From assembly GCA_030435675.1 (NCBI GenBank), contig CM059622.1, positions 3,286,001-3,350,000 of the forward strand: 64,000 nucleotides of DNA. Direction: 5' to 3'. The position numbers and the translations under genes are program-made. This document shows positions 35,366 through 47,218 of this stretch, in pieces; positions within the stretch are counted from its first letter, which is position 1; the number at the start of each line of letters is the position of its first letter. Below the pieces are notes generated by a model. The model was not told the DNA's origin and made no database searches. It was given only the letters and a program-made list of their open reading frames with translations. This DNA is from Steinernema hermaphroditum. Its lineage: Eukaryota; Nematoda; Chromadorea; Rhabditida; Steinernematidae.

Positions 35366-36984
35366 ATGAAGAACAGTCGTGTCCCTGAGGTTCAGAAGTC
35401 TGTGTACGCTTCGCAACAAGTTCGTTCCGCAACAACTCCTGCTTCATCCTATTTTGCTTTAGTCATGTGCGACTCAACTGGAAAGCATTTCGGTGGTTCA
35501 GCTGAAAAATCGGACAAGCGGCGAGAGGGCGGTGCCTCCGTCACCGCTCATCTACTCGCCAGCGACGCTTAGGAAGGCGGCAGAAGGTGTGCGGAAGGAC
35601 GTCGAGAAGGTACCGGTGTTTGATCCGATCTTTTACACGAACAAGGTAACCCAAGGTTCTCTGTTTCACAACTGGATACTTTCTTCAGGTTCCAATGAAC
35701 GAACACGACGCAAAGCGTCGTCCGAAGTGGGGCACAAAGCGCACTAAGTCGAACTGCGAGGCCGAACGCGTTTATCGAGTGAGAGCCCGAGAGGTGGGTG
35801 AGGTTGACAGTGTGCAGCGACTGATCATACGGCAAGTGAAGTACTGCGGCAGTGGTGCCTTCTCCGATGTGTATATAGGATACGTGCAGAAGGAGAGCTC
35901 GCCGGAAAAGAAGGCGACATCTGTCGCCATCAAAAAGATCTGGCCGGACACGTCGAGAGAGGTAAGTAACGCAGAGCACAAACCTTAAAACAAACCAATT
36001 CACCATGTCAGGAAGAGCAAATAGTCGTGCAGCGGCGTTTCAACCACCAGAACATCCTGAAACTGCTCTACTATTACGTATGCGTTCATCCGAAGACCAA
36101 ACTAACCGTGTGGTCCATGATCCTCGAACTAATGCCGTCGACAGTCTCGAAAGAGCACCAAACTTACATCGAGAGAGGCAAGGTCATGCCTGAAATACAC
36201 ATTAAAGTAAGTTCAGCCATAGTGAGTATCCTACTACGTCCTTTTCAGGTCTGGATGTACCAGCTTTTTTGCGGGCTCCGATACCTTGAAAACCGCGGCT
36301 TCTTCCATCGAGATATCAAACCAGATAATCTGCTTGTCGAAAAGGAGTCGGGCAAGTTGAAGATCGCCGATTTTGGCTCCTGTCAGAAGTTCAAGATGAA
36401 CCGGGCGCAGTCCACCTACCAAGTGACGCGATACTACAGGGCACCGGAGCTTTGTCTCAAATATACCAAGTACGACCCGACTGTAGGTATGAAGGTGATG
36501 GGAATGCAAATCATTGATTGTCTTTTGTAGATGTATGGTCTGCAGGATGCATCGTTGTCGAGCTGCTCACGAACCGTATCCTGTTCCCAGGACGCAACAG
36601 CGACGACCAAATCAAGCAGATCATTCGAGTCTTAGGCACTCCGTCGGTCAAAGATCTGACTGGCTGCGTGCCCGGCAAGAACGTGCCCGACTCACTGTTG
36701 CAGCCGGTGATTGCAAAACGCAGTTTGCTGAAGATCATGCGCCGCTACAACAAAAACGTCAACGAAACCTGTGTTAACTTCGCCAGAGCGTAAGAAACGA
36801 GAGCCATAGATCAGAAGATGACTGTTTGAATTGTAGTATCTTGCGGTACGACTGCAACCGGAGGCTTCGAGGAAAGGCCGCCCTTTCACATCCGTTTTTC
36901 GATGATCTGAGGAGCTCAGAAGCCAGGATGCCCAGTGGAAAACCTCTTCCGCCTCTACAGTTCATCAACTACGAGAAGGAATGA
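35366..36984 (+). CDS. GSK3/shaggy-like serine/threonine kinase
   Basis: Exons 35366-35419, 35463-35645, 35689-35961, 36012-36206, 36249-36486, 36531-36789 and 36837-36984 give 449 residues. An acceptor (TTCTTGCAG) lies 20 bp before the chosen ATG. A 150-residue N-terminal extension rich in basic and Ser/Pro residues precedes the kinase: glycine loop CGSGAFSDVYIG, VAIKKIW, NHQNILKLLYYY, FFHRDIKPDNLLV, KIADFGSCQKF, VTRYYRAPELCLKYTKYD, DVWSAGCIVVELL and LGTPSVKDL. RYYRAPEL and DVWSAGC are typical of the GSK3 branch. The catalytic Lys, HRD Asp and DFG Asp are present. Compared with true GSK3 it has a changed glycine loop and lacks the SYICSR activation-loop sequence with its Tyr, so it belongs to the divergent nematode GSK3-like group. 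Substrates unknown. Confidence 0.88.
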
Positions 36985-37210
36985 AGAAACTGTATTGTAA
37001 AATGTAGGTGTACTAACGTAACGCCCTCTATGCGACTTTTTTCCTCCGGTTGATAACAACACAAAAGAGCTAAGAACTGTTCGTCAGTCCGTGTTCATCT
37101 TTGGTCCAGTGCATGTCTAGTCAAATCCTAATTCCCGAGTGATCATTTAAACTTTCTCCTCCATGGATACAGTGTGGTTTTAGTTTTTTAACAACTCAAT
37201 AAGTAAAATT
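36985..37210. other. convergent 3' UTR region
   Basis: Short region between converging genes. AT-rich, with no separate feature. Confidence 0.5.
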
Positions 37211-37958
37211 TCAACATTTCGTTGAGACTTTCGGCGAGTTGGCCTTCCTCAGACTGCGGAATCGATTCCTCATCAACTCGACTCCTGGCTCTTCTCCGTG
37301 ATATTCTGCAGGGCGTCGAAGCGGCGTTCCTCCTGGTGATCGGGCGCGCCCTACCTTCTTCAAAGTCACCTTCCCAATGTCTTTCAGAACTTCGGACATG
37401 TCGATCTTTTTGACAGCTTTTGTCAAGAGCTCTTCGCTCTTTTTCGACTTTCGCCCGATCTGAATCTCGTTCGGCTTGTATCTGAGATATTCCACTGGCG
37501 GAGGTGGAGGAGGTGCCCTTCGTCCTCCAGTAGTTTGCGGGGGGCTAGGTGTTGGTGGAGGAGTTAGGAGATTTCGTGTGTTTAGCTGAAATAATACAAA
37601 AAATGCTCTATCATTTTGCTAAGAAACTCACCTGTTCCTTCTTCAACAGGGCCAATTCCAATCTCATCTTCTCCATTTCTGCAAGAAGCTCTTCATGGGA
37701 TCTATCACAGTCCTTTCCCACTGCACAGACTGTCTGTACCTCCTTAGCAGGAGAAGATTCCGAACTTTTCTTTTTTGGCGAAAGCCTCTGTTTCATGTTC
37801 TTGAACGAAGGCCATTTGGGAATTGAAGACTTGCATCGCTGGATGACACCTTCTACGGAGACAGACGGCTTCGAAGAAGCCAGAAGTCCTTCTTTGCAGA
37901 CAGTGCGGTGTGAGGGAACCGTCCAAGAGGCACTACGTGGCGAGTTTGGAGAGAACAT
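37211..37958 (-). CDS. MTFR1-like (mitochondrial fission regulator) protein
   Basis: Two exons, 37632-37958 and 37211-37585, give 233 residues. In order: a Ser/Pro-rich N-terminus, a coiled coil (EELLAEMEKMRLELALLKKE), a Pro-rich segment (LLTPPPTPSPPQ, then RRAPPPPPP), and a C-terminal block MSEVLKDIGKVTLKKVGRAR followed by SPGGTP and ELMRNRFRSLR. This order, and the block EVLKD-x-x-K-V-x-L-x-x-V-x-R-S-P-G-G, recalls the MTFR1/FAM54 family, which localises to mitochondria and promotes fission. The match rests on short motifs only. An alternative is a WH2/formin-like Pro-rich cytoskeletal protein. Confidence 0.55.
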
Positions 37959-38742
37959 GGCTAAAGAGCGCTCTCTTTGTGGTCACTAAAATGGACTGAT
38001 ATGCATCGCTTTTGATCGACATCTTTATTTCGACACCTTCGCTCAATTTTCGCACTTAAGTGTGATCAGAACTCCACTTTCTATTGAATCACAGAGCTTT
38101 TCATGCACGTGCACATATGCGGAAGTCAGAATCGCTCTCTTGCGACGGTCTAGTCAGACCCCACAGTCTAGGGGCGTCTGAATAGGGCAATACGAAACGT
38201 ATTGCATCGCTTACCCAACAAAGCCAATGCCAAAAAAGTTATGCGATGCGATTTGATGTGAGATGTTGTCCAAAAAGGCAGCCTAGAATAGATGAAAGAC
38301 CTCGAACGAATGGTGGCCCCGGCGTAACGTTTTACCGAGAGCATCCACGACAGTCAAACATGATTTCGATACCTCAAGATTGCACATTGCCACCACCTCT
38401 CTCTGTCGTGCTTTTGATGACTTGGCAATCATTGAGTTGGCTCTTTAGCCGTCCCTTGCGCACTTCAACCGTGAACCGCTCGAATCTACCGACACCCGTA
38501 GGTTTTTGCGGTGCTAAATGCGTGTTTAATACGCTATAGTTTGCGTCGTTTCGGTAGCGTTGCGCCACACCCAAAGATTGTATTTTTCTCCAAACAGAGA
38601 AATGGAAGAAGCATCCATGAATGTGGTATGACCTGTCTCTGGTATGTGCTGTCTCTGGTATGGGCTATCCGTGGTATGAGTGTCGTGGTATGAGCTGCCC
38701 TGGATCCCTATTTTCAGAAACACAGTTCTGACATCACTTATC
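37959..38742. other. intergenic
   Basis: No gene supported. A short stretch near 38620-38700 repeats the word GGTATG(A/T/G) several times (GGTATGACCTGTC, GGTATGTGCTGTC, GGTATGGGC, GGTATGAG), a small decayed tandem repeat. Confidence 0.45.
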
Positions 38743-39284
38743 ATGGATACAGTACCATTCGTGCCTTTGCCTTTTGTGTGTTCGTGCCTAGTGCCTTTTA
38801 TTCAGCTGTCGCATCACTCAGAATGCGGATCAGAAAGAATGACTTCTGCTGTGTTTTTCAAGACCAAAAGTGGACTCATGCCTACACTGTCCAGGGCGAC
38901 GAACTGGCTAGAGTTGTCATTGACGTAGTGAATTCCGAAGGTCAGCGGGCCACCTACCGACCTGGCTGGAAAGTCGGTCACAAAGCATTCCTGCGGGAAC
39001 TCTTCCAAGCATGCATAGTCAGCATTCCGTGAGTCCTTCCTCTTGCTAGTCCTTCCTCTCATCCTTTTTATGATTTAAGGCTTCCATCGGGAGACTTTTC
39101 GATTCCTGTGATCTTTAACGAACCTTTCGCGACTCTTCTAAAACTGCCATTTTCATCAGTGGTCGGATTTATGGACAGGAAGAGAGTTTGCGAAGTCACA
39201 ACCATCGTGGACAGAACAATGTTCGTGGCATTCGATTTCTCTAACAAGGGAACATCCCCAAGTGTCCGACGAGTTAGGAGCTGA
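38743..39284 (+). pseudogene. M-D-x-V-P family gene with a 5' frameshift
   Basis: An ATG at 38743 opens MDTVPFVPLPF, the same start type as the gene at 21658, but that frame soon loses coding character. The good frame resumes at about 38778 (VFVPSAFYSAVASLRMR) and reads on to 39028. It splices in phase to 39080-39284 (intron 51 bp, acceptor TTTAAG) and ends SPSVRRVRS. Around the shift, TTCGTGCCT and TGCCTTTT each occur twice within about 35 bp, suggesting a small local duplication caused it. The last 41 bp of coding sequence are also the start of the 195-bp inverted repeat. Either a recently broken gene or one starting at the in-frame ATG near 38832. Confidence 0.55.
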
Positions 39285-39745
39285 GATGTGGCGCGGCTTG
39301 TAGACGGTCTTCTAACTAAGAAAACGCACATAATCTCATCGGCCATAAATCAGTCGGGCTACCATAAAGATGGTCATGAAGTTGCAAGGTCTCCTGGTGC
39401 GATGTCCCTGACTAGTCAGAATATACGGTATTTTTGTCAGTTTTTTGTCATTTTTTGACCCCTTTTCTTGCTAAAAGAACATGGTTGTTAACTGGTAATG
39501 TTAATTTTGGCTCTAAATGCCGAAATCCTTAAAAACCCCGTCCAAAATCGGACAAAAATACCGTATATTCTGACTAGTCAGGGACATCGCACCAGGAGAC
39601 CTTGCAACTTCATGACCATCTTTATGGTAGCCCGACTGATTTATGGCCGATGAGATTATGTGCGTTTTCTTAGTTAGAAGACCGTCTACAAGCCGCGCCA
39701 CATCTCAGCTCCTAACTCGTCGGGCACTTGGGGATGTTCCCTTGT
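39244..39745. repeat. near-perfect 195-bp inverted repeat with 112-bp loop
   Basis: The arms are 39244-39438 and 39551-39745. By eye they match with one mismatch and no gaps: AAGTGTCCGACGAG on the left against a right-arm complement of AAGTGCCCGACGAG. The 112-bp loop is AT-rich. The left arm starts inside the last exon of the gene at 38743, so a read-through transcript would fold into a long double-stranded hairpin. No open frame in the arms suggests a transposase. Confidence 0.95.
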
Positions 39746-41970
39746 AAGACGCTTTAGTAGGCGATAAGAGTCTGCAATACTGTACTCCAGCAGTGTTGAC
39801 TAAAATAAAAAAACAGCCTTCATGTTTGATCATACTATTGTTGAGATGGTGTACGGGAAAGCGCAAAAAGAGGGACAAGAAAATTTATGGCGATTAAGCG
39901 ATCAAAGATGACCACTCGGGCGACCGACTGCCACTGGGAGAGGAAGTTGAAAGGTGTAGTCATTAGTTATAACGAGGTTTTCTGTCAGCTGGAAAGATGG
40001 ATATCACTCGGTGGTTTGGCGTCTGAAGGCACAATTGATGGGTGGTCCAGAAAAGAAGAGCGATGACTTCGACGGACGGAAAAGTCCTAAAAACGTGGAC
40101 TGTTGAAGGGCACAGTGAAAGGGGAACACAGAAAAGCTTTGCTAAAACTTATAAGAAGGTAATTAAAGTAAATAAGTCGCAGGCCTGCAATGAACTGAGA
40201 AGGGCGATTGACTCCTCTGGTATCCACCACACCGGATACCCAGATATGTTTCCGATGTTAAACTGGAAACGATGTATTGACAATGGACACAAAACGTGAC
40301 TAGTACTCGAACCCTTGGGATATCGCCGGAGAATTCTGTCTGATGGGCATCTGGATTCCATTCCAGCGAAGAAAACATCAGATCGATTATGGACCTAGCT
40401 CCTTTTGGATTGGCGGTAAAGTGGACAGTAACCTGATGTTCTCCTGGACTGACGACTTCAGGAGAGGGCAATTATAGAGCAAGAAATGGGACACGCTTTA
40501 GACTCTAGGCACAGTAACTCTCTTGCCATGCCTTGCCTGTTTCTGGGGCGCTTGTGACCTTCGGAATAAAATGGGCGATACATAATCCTGTGTTTCTGAA
40601 GCAGGCCATGCAGAAGCTGTGGGGTGAACTGACCGAAGGAACCCGTGCAACCACCAAGAACTTGGACGCTTGTACCTATTGTAACGAAAAGTGATCACTT
40701 TGGCGTCTGGTCTTAATCGCAGTCCGTTACATTCAGATATAAAGGGATTCCATTCTAAAGGATAGGCTACGCTGAGGTCGACCGCTGTTTCACTCTGCAG
40801 CATGAGATCTACGGAAATGTCAAACGGCGGCGCCGGAAGCCGTGTCGTATTGACGTCATCATCATTTTATCGTCGGATCATTAAAGCGCTCGCGCGATCG
40901 GCCGTCGCCTCGTAGCGGATCTCGCGGCTGCCGCGGCGGCAAATCCACGAGAAAACGATCGATTAAATCACACGAATTCGCACGCGAAAGAACGAGTGAG
41001 GTGCGGCGCCGCTGAAGAGTGCGAGGCGGCGAAGAAGATGCTCTTCTTCGCATCTTTAGCGCCGTCGGCAACTCCGACAAAACATTTTATTACCGATGAG
41101 ATGCGGCGAGGCCCCTGGGTGAGGGTGTTTGTTGGCCGACTCGATCTCGGTTGACTCATCTCGCCCGAAGCCCCGTGTTTCGGCTTGTTTTCGCTGGTAG
41201 TGGTGTTTTTGATCGTGAAGTTGAGGTTCTTTTCATTCAGAGCTGGTCGCTTTCTAACAGATGTTGTATTGTTGAGCAAGCCCTTTGACGCTAAGTACTC
41301 TATCTACTGTGAATAAGAGTCGCGATCTTGCTGTCCATTTATAATCCATGAACCTTCTGAGACAAGCTCTGCAATGTCTTCTACATATGAGCAGCTTGTC
41401 TCTGCGTATGGTCGATTCTCCAAGAGAAAATGCCCGACTCTCGGGGTCAATGGTCTCGCCACGTGCAGCCCTGTTCTTAAGCTTCCTTGGGTGCGTTCAT
41501 CTAAAAAACCTTGAAAAATTTAACCATGGTCTTTTTTAATTTTTTTCTCAGACACATCTGTGACTATGCAAAACATTCCTATGATCGCATTTCCCAAACC
41601 CTATTGGTTAAGAGCATAGTCATGAGGCATAAAAGGGGTATTAGCTTAAGGATGACTTTTTCGATGGTCAGTGTTGATACATTGATACATATCTCCAGAA
41701 AATAAGATGGTATCTCCAGAATCAGATGGGGAATTCTCTAAAAACGGTGTATTATCTGTAAAGCGACCTGACAGTCGATTCTCTTCCAGAAACTCTTAAA
41801 TTATAACTTCTTACGTGATCAACTCAAGCTGTTCACCATCGAATCAGTTAAGTATTATATGGTGTATCCGTTTAGCTCTTTTAGGACTTTTTGGATGCAC
41901 TAAAGTCACTATATATATGGGTTTGGTTTCAAATGAGTAGGTCGATTTGGAATCTGGGAATATTGAGGTC

Positions 41971-42046
41971 CATCGAATGAGTTGAGTGAGCGGTCATTCT
42001 TGGCCGTCGTTGTTGGCACAATGATCGCCTCGGCTCTCAGAATGTC
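41971..42046 (+). repeat. dispersed repeat R1, copy 1
   Basis: Shares the core CGAATGAGTTGAGTGAGCGG and GGCCGTCGTTGTTGGC with the copy at 63686-63860, in the same orientation. Truncated at both ends. Confidence 0.8.
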
Positions 42047-44464
42047 TAAACTCGGTAAAAAACTTGATTTTGGAGAATTTTCAAGCTTTGGATGGTTGCG
42101 TTTAAGTGAGTGTGCTGAGATGACGGCTTATATGAACACAGTAGGCATACAAAAAATGGACGTGGCAATTACTCATTTTACAACGTGGCTGCGATGTTCC
42201 TCACTGCGGCAAATTACACCGTAGACTTCTACTTATTACAGGGAACCCAATTGCCATATGGAAGCCATAAATCACTAGCACAGTGTGTAAGCAGAGTGTT
42301 CCTTGGATTTTTTTTTCGTGTCAGTTGCTGTATGTAGCGAACTTCTAAATTCAGCCCCAAAACAGTAAACAAACGCATGGTGTAGTCGTCAAGAAAGTGG
42401 CCATAAGCACTACGATCCTGAATTGTCCATGATCGTGTTCAGTTCCTTCCCAAGTCCTCATTTTTGACTGAAACCCACCGTTCCTCGAATGAGCCTGGTT
42501 CTTCTCGCGGTTTCCGAAAGTGACAATAAAGAACCCTGTCTAAGTGGCCACTTTTGCATGGGTTTCGTTTCCCACATGTGCGGTCGGAAATGTTCTTGAC
42601 ATTGCTTGATCATGCAGTTTGAGCGCGAGCCTTTCCCCAGGCTTTGGAGCGCGGTTTCGCACGGTATGAGCAGCATATCTAAATGACTTTCTAGATTTCT
42701 ATCTAGATGTCCTTTATTTGGGCATCTAGACCAAGATCTTTACCTTGTATGTAGTCACAGAACGGTATTTGGTCTATAGAAAGATCATTTAACGGGTCTC
42801 ACTTCGCATTCTGGAGTGACCAAAATACTACAACACAAGGTACAAAAGCTACAGTATTGTGCTTCTCCGAACACACTGTGTTCTGTTGTTTGATCTCTGC
42901 GCTTAACCTCTACCGCAGACGTGCAAAAACGCACCCCAAGTGTTCTATTTTCGTGTCCATTGTGAATATTTCTGTCAATGAATTGCATCCTATCGGATTG
43001 CCCCCAAAAGTGAGTGGCACCCTCCCTTGTAGACCTGTTCCCGTCTCGGGCACTCGAGATTCGACAAAAAGCGATTCGCTCCTTTTTGTTTCGGACTCGA
43101 CATCTTCTCGGCGCCTTTTTGTTTCGATCCCATCGCGACATCGCGCCTTCGCCTGTTTGCTCCCGGCGGGCTTGTGCTTTGTGTCCGCCGTGCACTTTCC
43201 CGGTCGCCTTGTTACACTTCCCGCTTGCATATGACATTACATGGGTTCTGCATAGGCGCCAGGAAGTTGAGACCTAACGGTGTGTTATTAGTCATCCGCT
43301 TCAGAGCCGATGAGTAGGGCTGGTTGAGGCTAGTTCAGAGCAGAGGCTATTTATCCTCGGGCGGTTCATGGAGATGAACTGACACAAACAGGTTTCAGTC
43401 ATGGAAGACAGGGATCAAGATTTAGCTCAAAATACCAGCTCTTTGAAAGCGAAATGAGTCGGAGCCGAGTCGGCTTCGGGTTGGAATTTCACCGAGTCAG
43501 ACACCTAACTCAATATTATATCAAGGATCGCTAAATGTGTCACGTCTCAATCGAAAGCAATAAAAACCGCCCCTGGGAATGCCATGAAGGGAAAGATCGG
43601 AATAGCCAGGCTGTGAAAGATGTTCAGTTTTAATGATAACAGAAACTGCAAAATGAAGTGTTTCTGACTCGCTGGCAGTTGAGCTTGTAGCAGATCCAAG
43701 TCATTAGCCCTCATCTTCTCCAGGATTCACTTATTTGCATTTTGTACAAATTGATTTCCGTTCGAGATATCTTCTTAGACGTTGACCAAGTCACTTGCTT
43801 CTTCTAACTGATCCGGTCCCGCCACGGTGAATTCGAATTCCACCAATCTTGATACCCTTCCAAAACATCGAAGGATCTCCCCGTTTCTTAATTTCATTTC
43901 TCCATTTACATATCTACCACTGAAAATCGACAGTCACAGTAGATTGGGTGAAAACCGGTGTTTAGACCCTTTTCCAAGTGTTCGTCATCTGTTTACTTAA
44001 CACTCTTTCATGATCATGTCAGTCGCGAAAACGAATTCCTGAGATGTTTTTAAAACTATTATTAGACGCTCGCTTATCAGTATTCTTATCCATTCCATTT
44101 TCCCTTAATACGAACTGACGTGGACTCTGCAGAGAAAAGTCAACATTGCGTTCTTCAACACGGTGTTCTGGCGCATAAAAAGGCCCATAAAACCGATCAC
44201 TTTAGAGACGCACAGATCCAAACACTTATCAACCTAAAAATAACATCTGTTCAAAGTGTTGAGCTGGATGTTTAGTTCTTAAAAGTACGCCAATTGTCGG
44301 AATTCCATCAACTGCTACCAGCATAGTTTTTAATTGAAATTTGAGACGTTTCTACCATAGCAGTTCGGACTGAATCTGCACTGTACTCTAACTTAGTATA
44401 GTGAATAGCAAATGGCAAAATCAGATCTGTCAAGGCCTTCAATTCGTACTTTTATTGTGCTTAA

Positions 44465-44620
44465 TGGCGGTGAAGAGCTTCTTGGCCAGGTGGATGGAAC
44501 TGCGGCTCCCCAGCGTTCCTTCTGGGAACTGGGACGATCCTTGCGGGAAACACAAAAGGCCAAGAACGACCGCTCACTCAATTCATTTCTGAGAGAGATC
44601 GCTGGGGATACAAATGAAGA
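44465..44620 (-). repeat. dispersed repeat R1, copy 2
   Basis: The reverse complement of the same element. It includes GGAACT(G/A)CGGCTCCC, TTCTGGGA, GGCCAAGAACGACCGCTCAC and GATCGCTGGGG, all found in copy 4. Confidence 0.8.
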
Positions 44621-45191
44621 TTCATCCAAGATTTTTGGTCCACCATCACCTTACTCAACCTCTATCCGTCTTGATCTTTTGATCCACCCCCCCTCGACTA
44701 TCGTCATACTCACCTTCTCCCCTCCTCTTGTCTCCGAATCCCAACCCACGTGCGCTTCGGGAATTCCTCCCCACAAACAAACATAGAAAAATTCGACAAA
44801 ACCGATCGAATCAATCTTGTCTCCGGTCTTCTTTCGCGTAAAAATAGATTTCGCGATCGGATGGTGGCGGTGTTGCCACACGTTTGTTTATTAGCGCCGA
44901 TGGGGGAGAGGGAGAGGGCCGGGGCGCCGAGCCGCCGGCCGGATCGGCCGAAGAAGAAGCTCGCCCCCTCTCGGAGACCCTTCGGTCGAGCGCGCCGCCA
45001 CGAAGAACTCGTTTCTTCTCCCGTTGTGACACATTGATTGATTTGAGAGGATATAATTTTATGTGAAATTTTGAGGTTTTCGAGAGCGCTCGAGTGCGCG
45101 AGCGATTGGACAGAAAGAGGCCGCGGATTGACACGTCGGAGAGGAGATCGGAGAGGCCGCGAGGAGAGGGAGAAGGATCACATGCGCACCG

Positions 45192-45234
45192 ATGACGCTC
45201 GGCGTCATGCGACCCAGTGAGCTGCTTCCTAAAG
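45192..45234 (+). other. possible 5' exon of the myosin IX gene with a small upstream ORF
   Basis: The sequence ends in a strong donor (AAAG|GTGAGA) just downstream of a CpG-rich block. If spliced to the acceptor at 47211, it would make a 16-codon upstream ORF (MTLGVMRPSELLPKAT) whose TGA overlaps the myosin ATG (TGATG). There is no direct evidence that the exon is used. Confidence 0.3.
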
Positions 45235-47218
45235 GTGAGAATCGGTCGTGGCGTTGAGTCGTGCAGCGCTATAGAAAGAATGCTGTCTTAAAATCCAGCC
45301 GTAAGTTCACACTTACTCACCCTTTGTGTCAGATCCAAATAGTTTAAACGAGTTTAAACGATGCACTATGGAGATGGATAAATTCCAACCGTATGTAACT
45401 TACATAGCTTATTTCGTATTATCTTCTTTCTGTATCTTCTGATTCGATTGACATGCTTGACCTTATGTCTATAACATAACGATGCAGAGGTAGTGCCAGT
45501 CGAGTTTTAAAGTTTCAGTTTTAAACTTTTAAACTTTTAAACTCAAATAATCCGAATTAGAAATGTTTCAAATGATCGAAGCCGAACATCTCTGATCACC
45601 GCTTAGTTCTGTATGTTGTCAAATAATTAGTGGAATATTTAAAAATCGGCGTGTTCGCATCTGTAAATACCTTTTACTGCCAGAGACAGGTAATTCCAAC
45701 CATACACTATGAATTCCAGCTTCAGATGTGCATCATGGCGCACATTCCTACATTAGCCCCTCATTTTAAGCCAGGACGCTTTTCTTTGTTGGCCTTCATC
45801 GAAATGTTCATCGACTTTAAATCTTCCAGAATATTCTTTGACGGAGGGACCTGACGCCCTGGAAGCACACAAAAAACTAACCTTGAACCAGCCATTTTAA
45901 AGGTGTGAGAAGATCCGGAATACGAAAACCATTGCGTCATGCGATGTAGCGGTCAAAAATTATATAGAGATGCGGCCAGAGCCGCTTCACAAGGTGTAGC
46001 GACAATACCGCCAAAAAATAGCGCCACCTTACGGGTGCCGGCCGCATTTGAGCAAGCTAAGCGAGATTATATCCTAAACGTAGACTTACGTTCCGGCTTA
46101 GGAATATGCCCACATATTTGAGTTTGCCAGCGAGCGAAAGAGTGCCCCGTATCCATTTTGCGTGCCATCGAACTTAAAGGATATCCAGGCATGGCTTAGG
46201 CCTATGCTTTTGCCTATGAGTGTAGCAAGCGAAGTGAGATTATGCCATAGACGTAGACTTAGGTTCCGGCTTAGAAATATGCCTAGATACCTGAGCTTGT
46301 GGCCTAAAATTCAGTCTTGGCTCCGGCTTAGGCTTCATGCCCATTGATTTAAAGCGAGTCCGAAAGGGAAACCCTTTAGTCTTGACAGCATCGCGACAGG
46401 GAATTAGCGGTCTTCTTTAGTCGGCGTTGTCATGTAATCGCTTCAGAAGCCGATTCAGTCAAGCATCAACGCGAACAGCTTCAGATCTGGGGCGTTTCAG
46501 ATTCGTTCTATGACTGTTTTATGATATTTGAAATTCATGAAAATCGAACAGTTACCTGTCCAATGTGTCCTAAGTTACCGAAGTTTGGAAGATCAATTCT
46601 CCAAGTGCAGAGCAAGAAGCGAGAAGCTTTGACCTAGGAGAGCGACCGGAAGCAGTTGTGTTTTCGATATATTCCAATAACGAACGTTCATAATTCAGTC
46701 TACTCGTTCGATTTTGATTTATTGCCATCGTCTCGGAGACTAAACGCGATAGGGCGAACGTGGCGCACCGACAACATTTCTCACGTAGTCCAATGCACAA
46801 GAACTGAGGACAAGGGCGATCGACCAAACCACGATTGATGACATTGCCGTTGATATGGTTTCAATGAGTGCGACCTGAGATATTTCGAACATTTTTCGCC
46901 ACAAATTGTGGACATATTTTTGAGGATAACATTACTGTCTAGCCGACTACAACCTTCCTCTTCCGCATAGCATGAAAGTGGACAGTTTGTGTCAGTTTAA
47001 ACAGCCGACCGTGTTCGACCAGTCCCGGTTTCCAACTGTCTGAACGTGACCAATCCGGACTGATAAACGTCTAGAGTAGGCCCAAGTAGAGTGTCAATCC
47101 AACCCTTTTCTGAATTGTTTGCGTGCCTACAGCAGACGTCTAAATCGTAATACTTAAACTCGCTTTTTCATTGGAACACACGAATGAATTCCTACGATAC
47201 GTCATTTTTAGCGACGTG
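45235..47218 (+). other. upstream region of myosin IX
   Basis: No coding exon seen. It holds a direct repeat at 46051-46299. It would be the first intron if the 45192 exon is real. Confidence 0.35.
46051..46299 (+). repeat. direct repeat, two 76-bp units 173 bp apart
   Basis: The units 46051-46126 and 46224-46299 share AGCAAGC, GAGATTAT, ACGTAGACTTA and GTTCCGGCTTAG at the same spacing, with scattered differences. The segment between them contains partial further copies of GGCTTAG(G) words. It looks like decayed tandem duplication of non-coding DNA. Confidence 0.75.

Larger units (their letters stand above)
39746..45191. other. repeat-rich stretch without a supported gene
   Basis: No gene model could be built. 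It contains two copies of a dispersed repeat (annotated separately) and CpG-rich blocks at about 40.86-41.1, 43.0-43.2 and 44.85-45.2 kb. The last lies just upstream of a plausible first exon of the myosin gene and may be its promoter. Short frames near 40042-40299 have no family signature. Confidence 0.45.

Noticed and set aside
35027..35419. Minus-strand frame of 130 codons upstream of the GSK3-like kinase
   Set aside because: Overlaps the first kinase exon, has no recognisable domain, and its start lies inside the coding exon.
40042..40471. Possible degenerate transposase fragments
   Set aside because: No catalytic triad or terminal repeats visible; frames on both strands are short and featureless.
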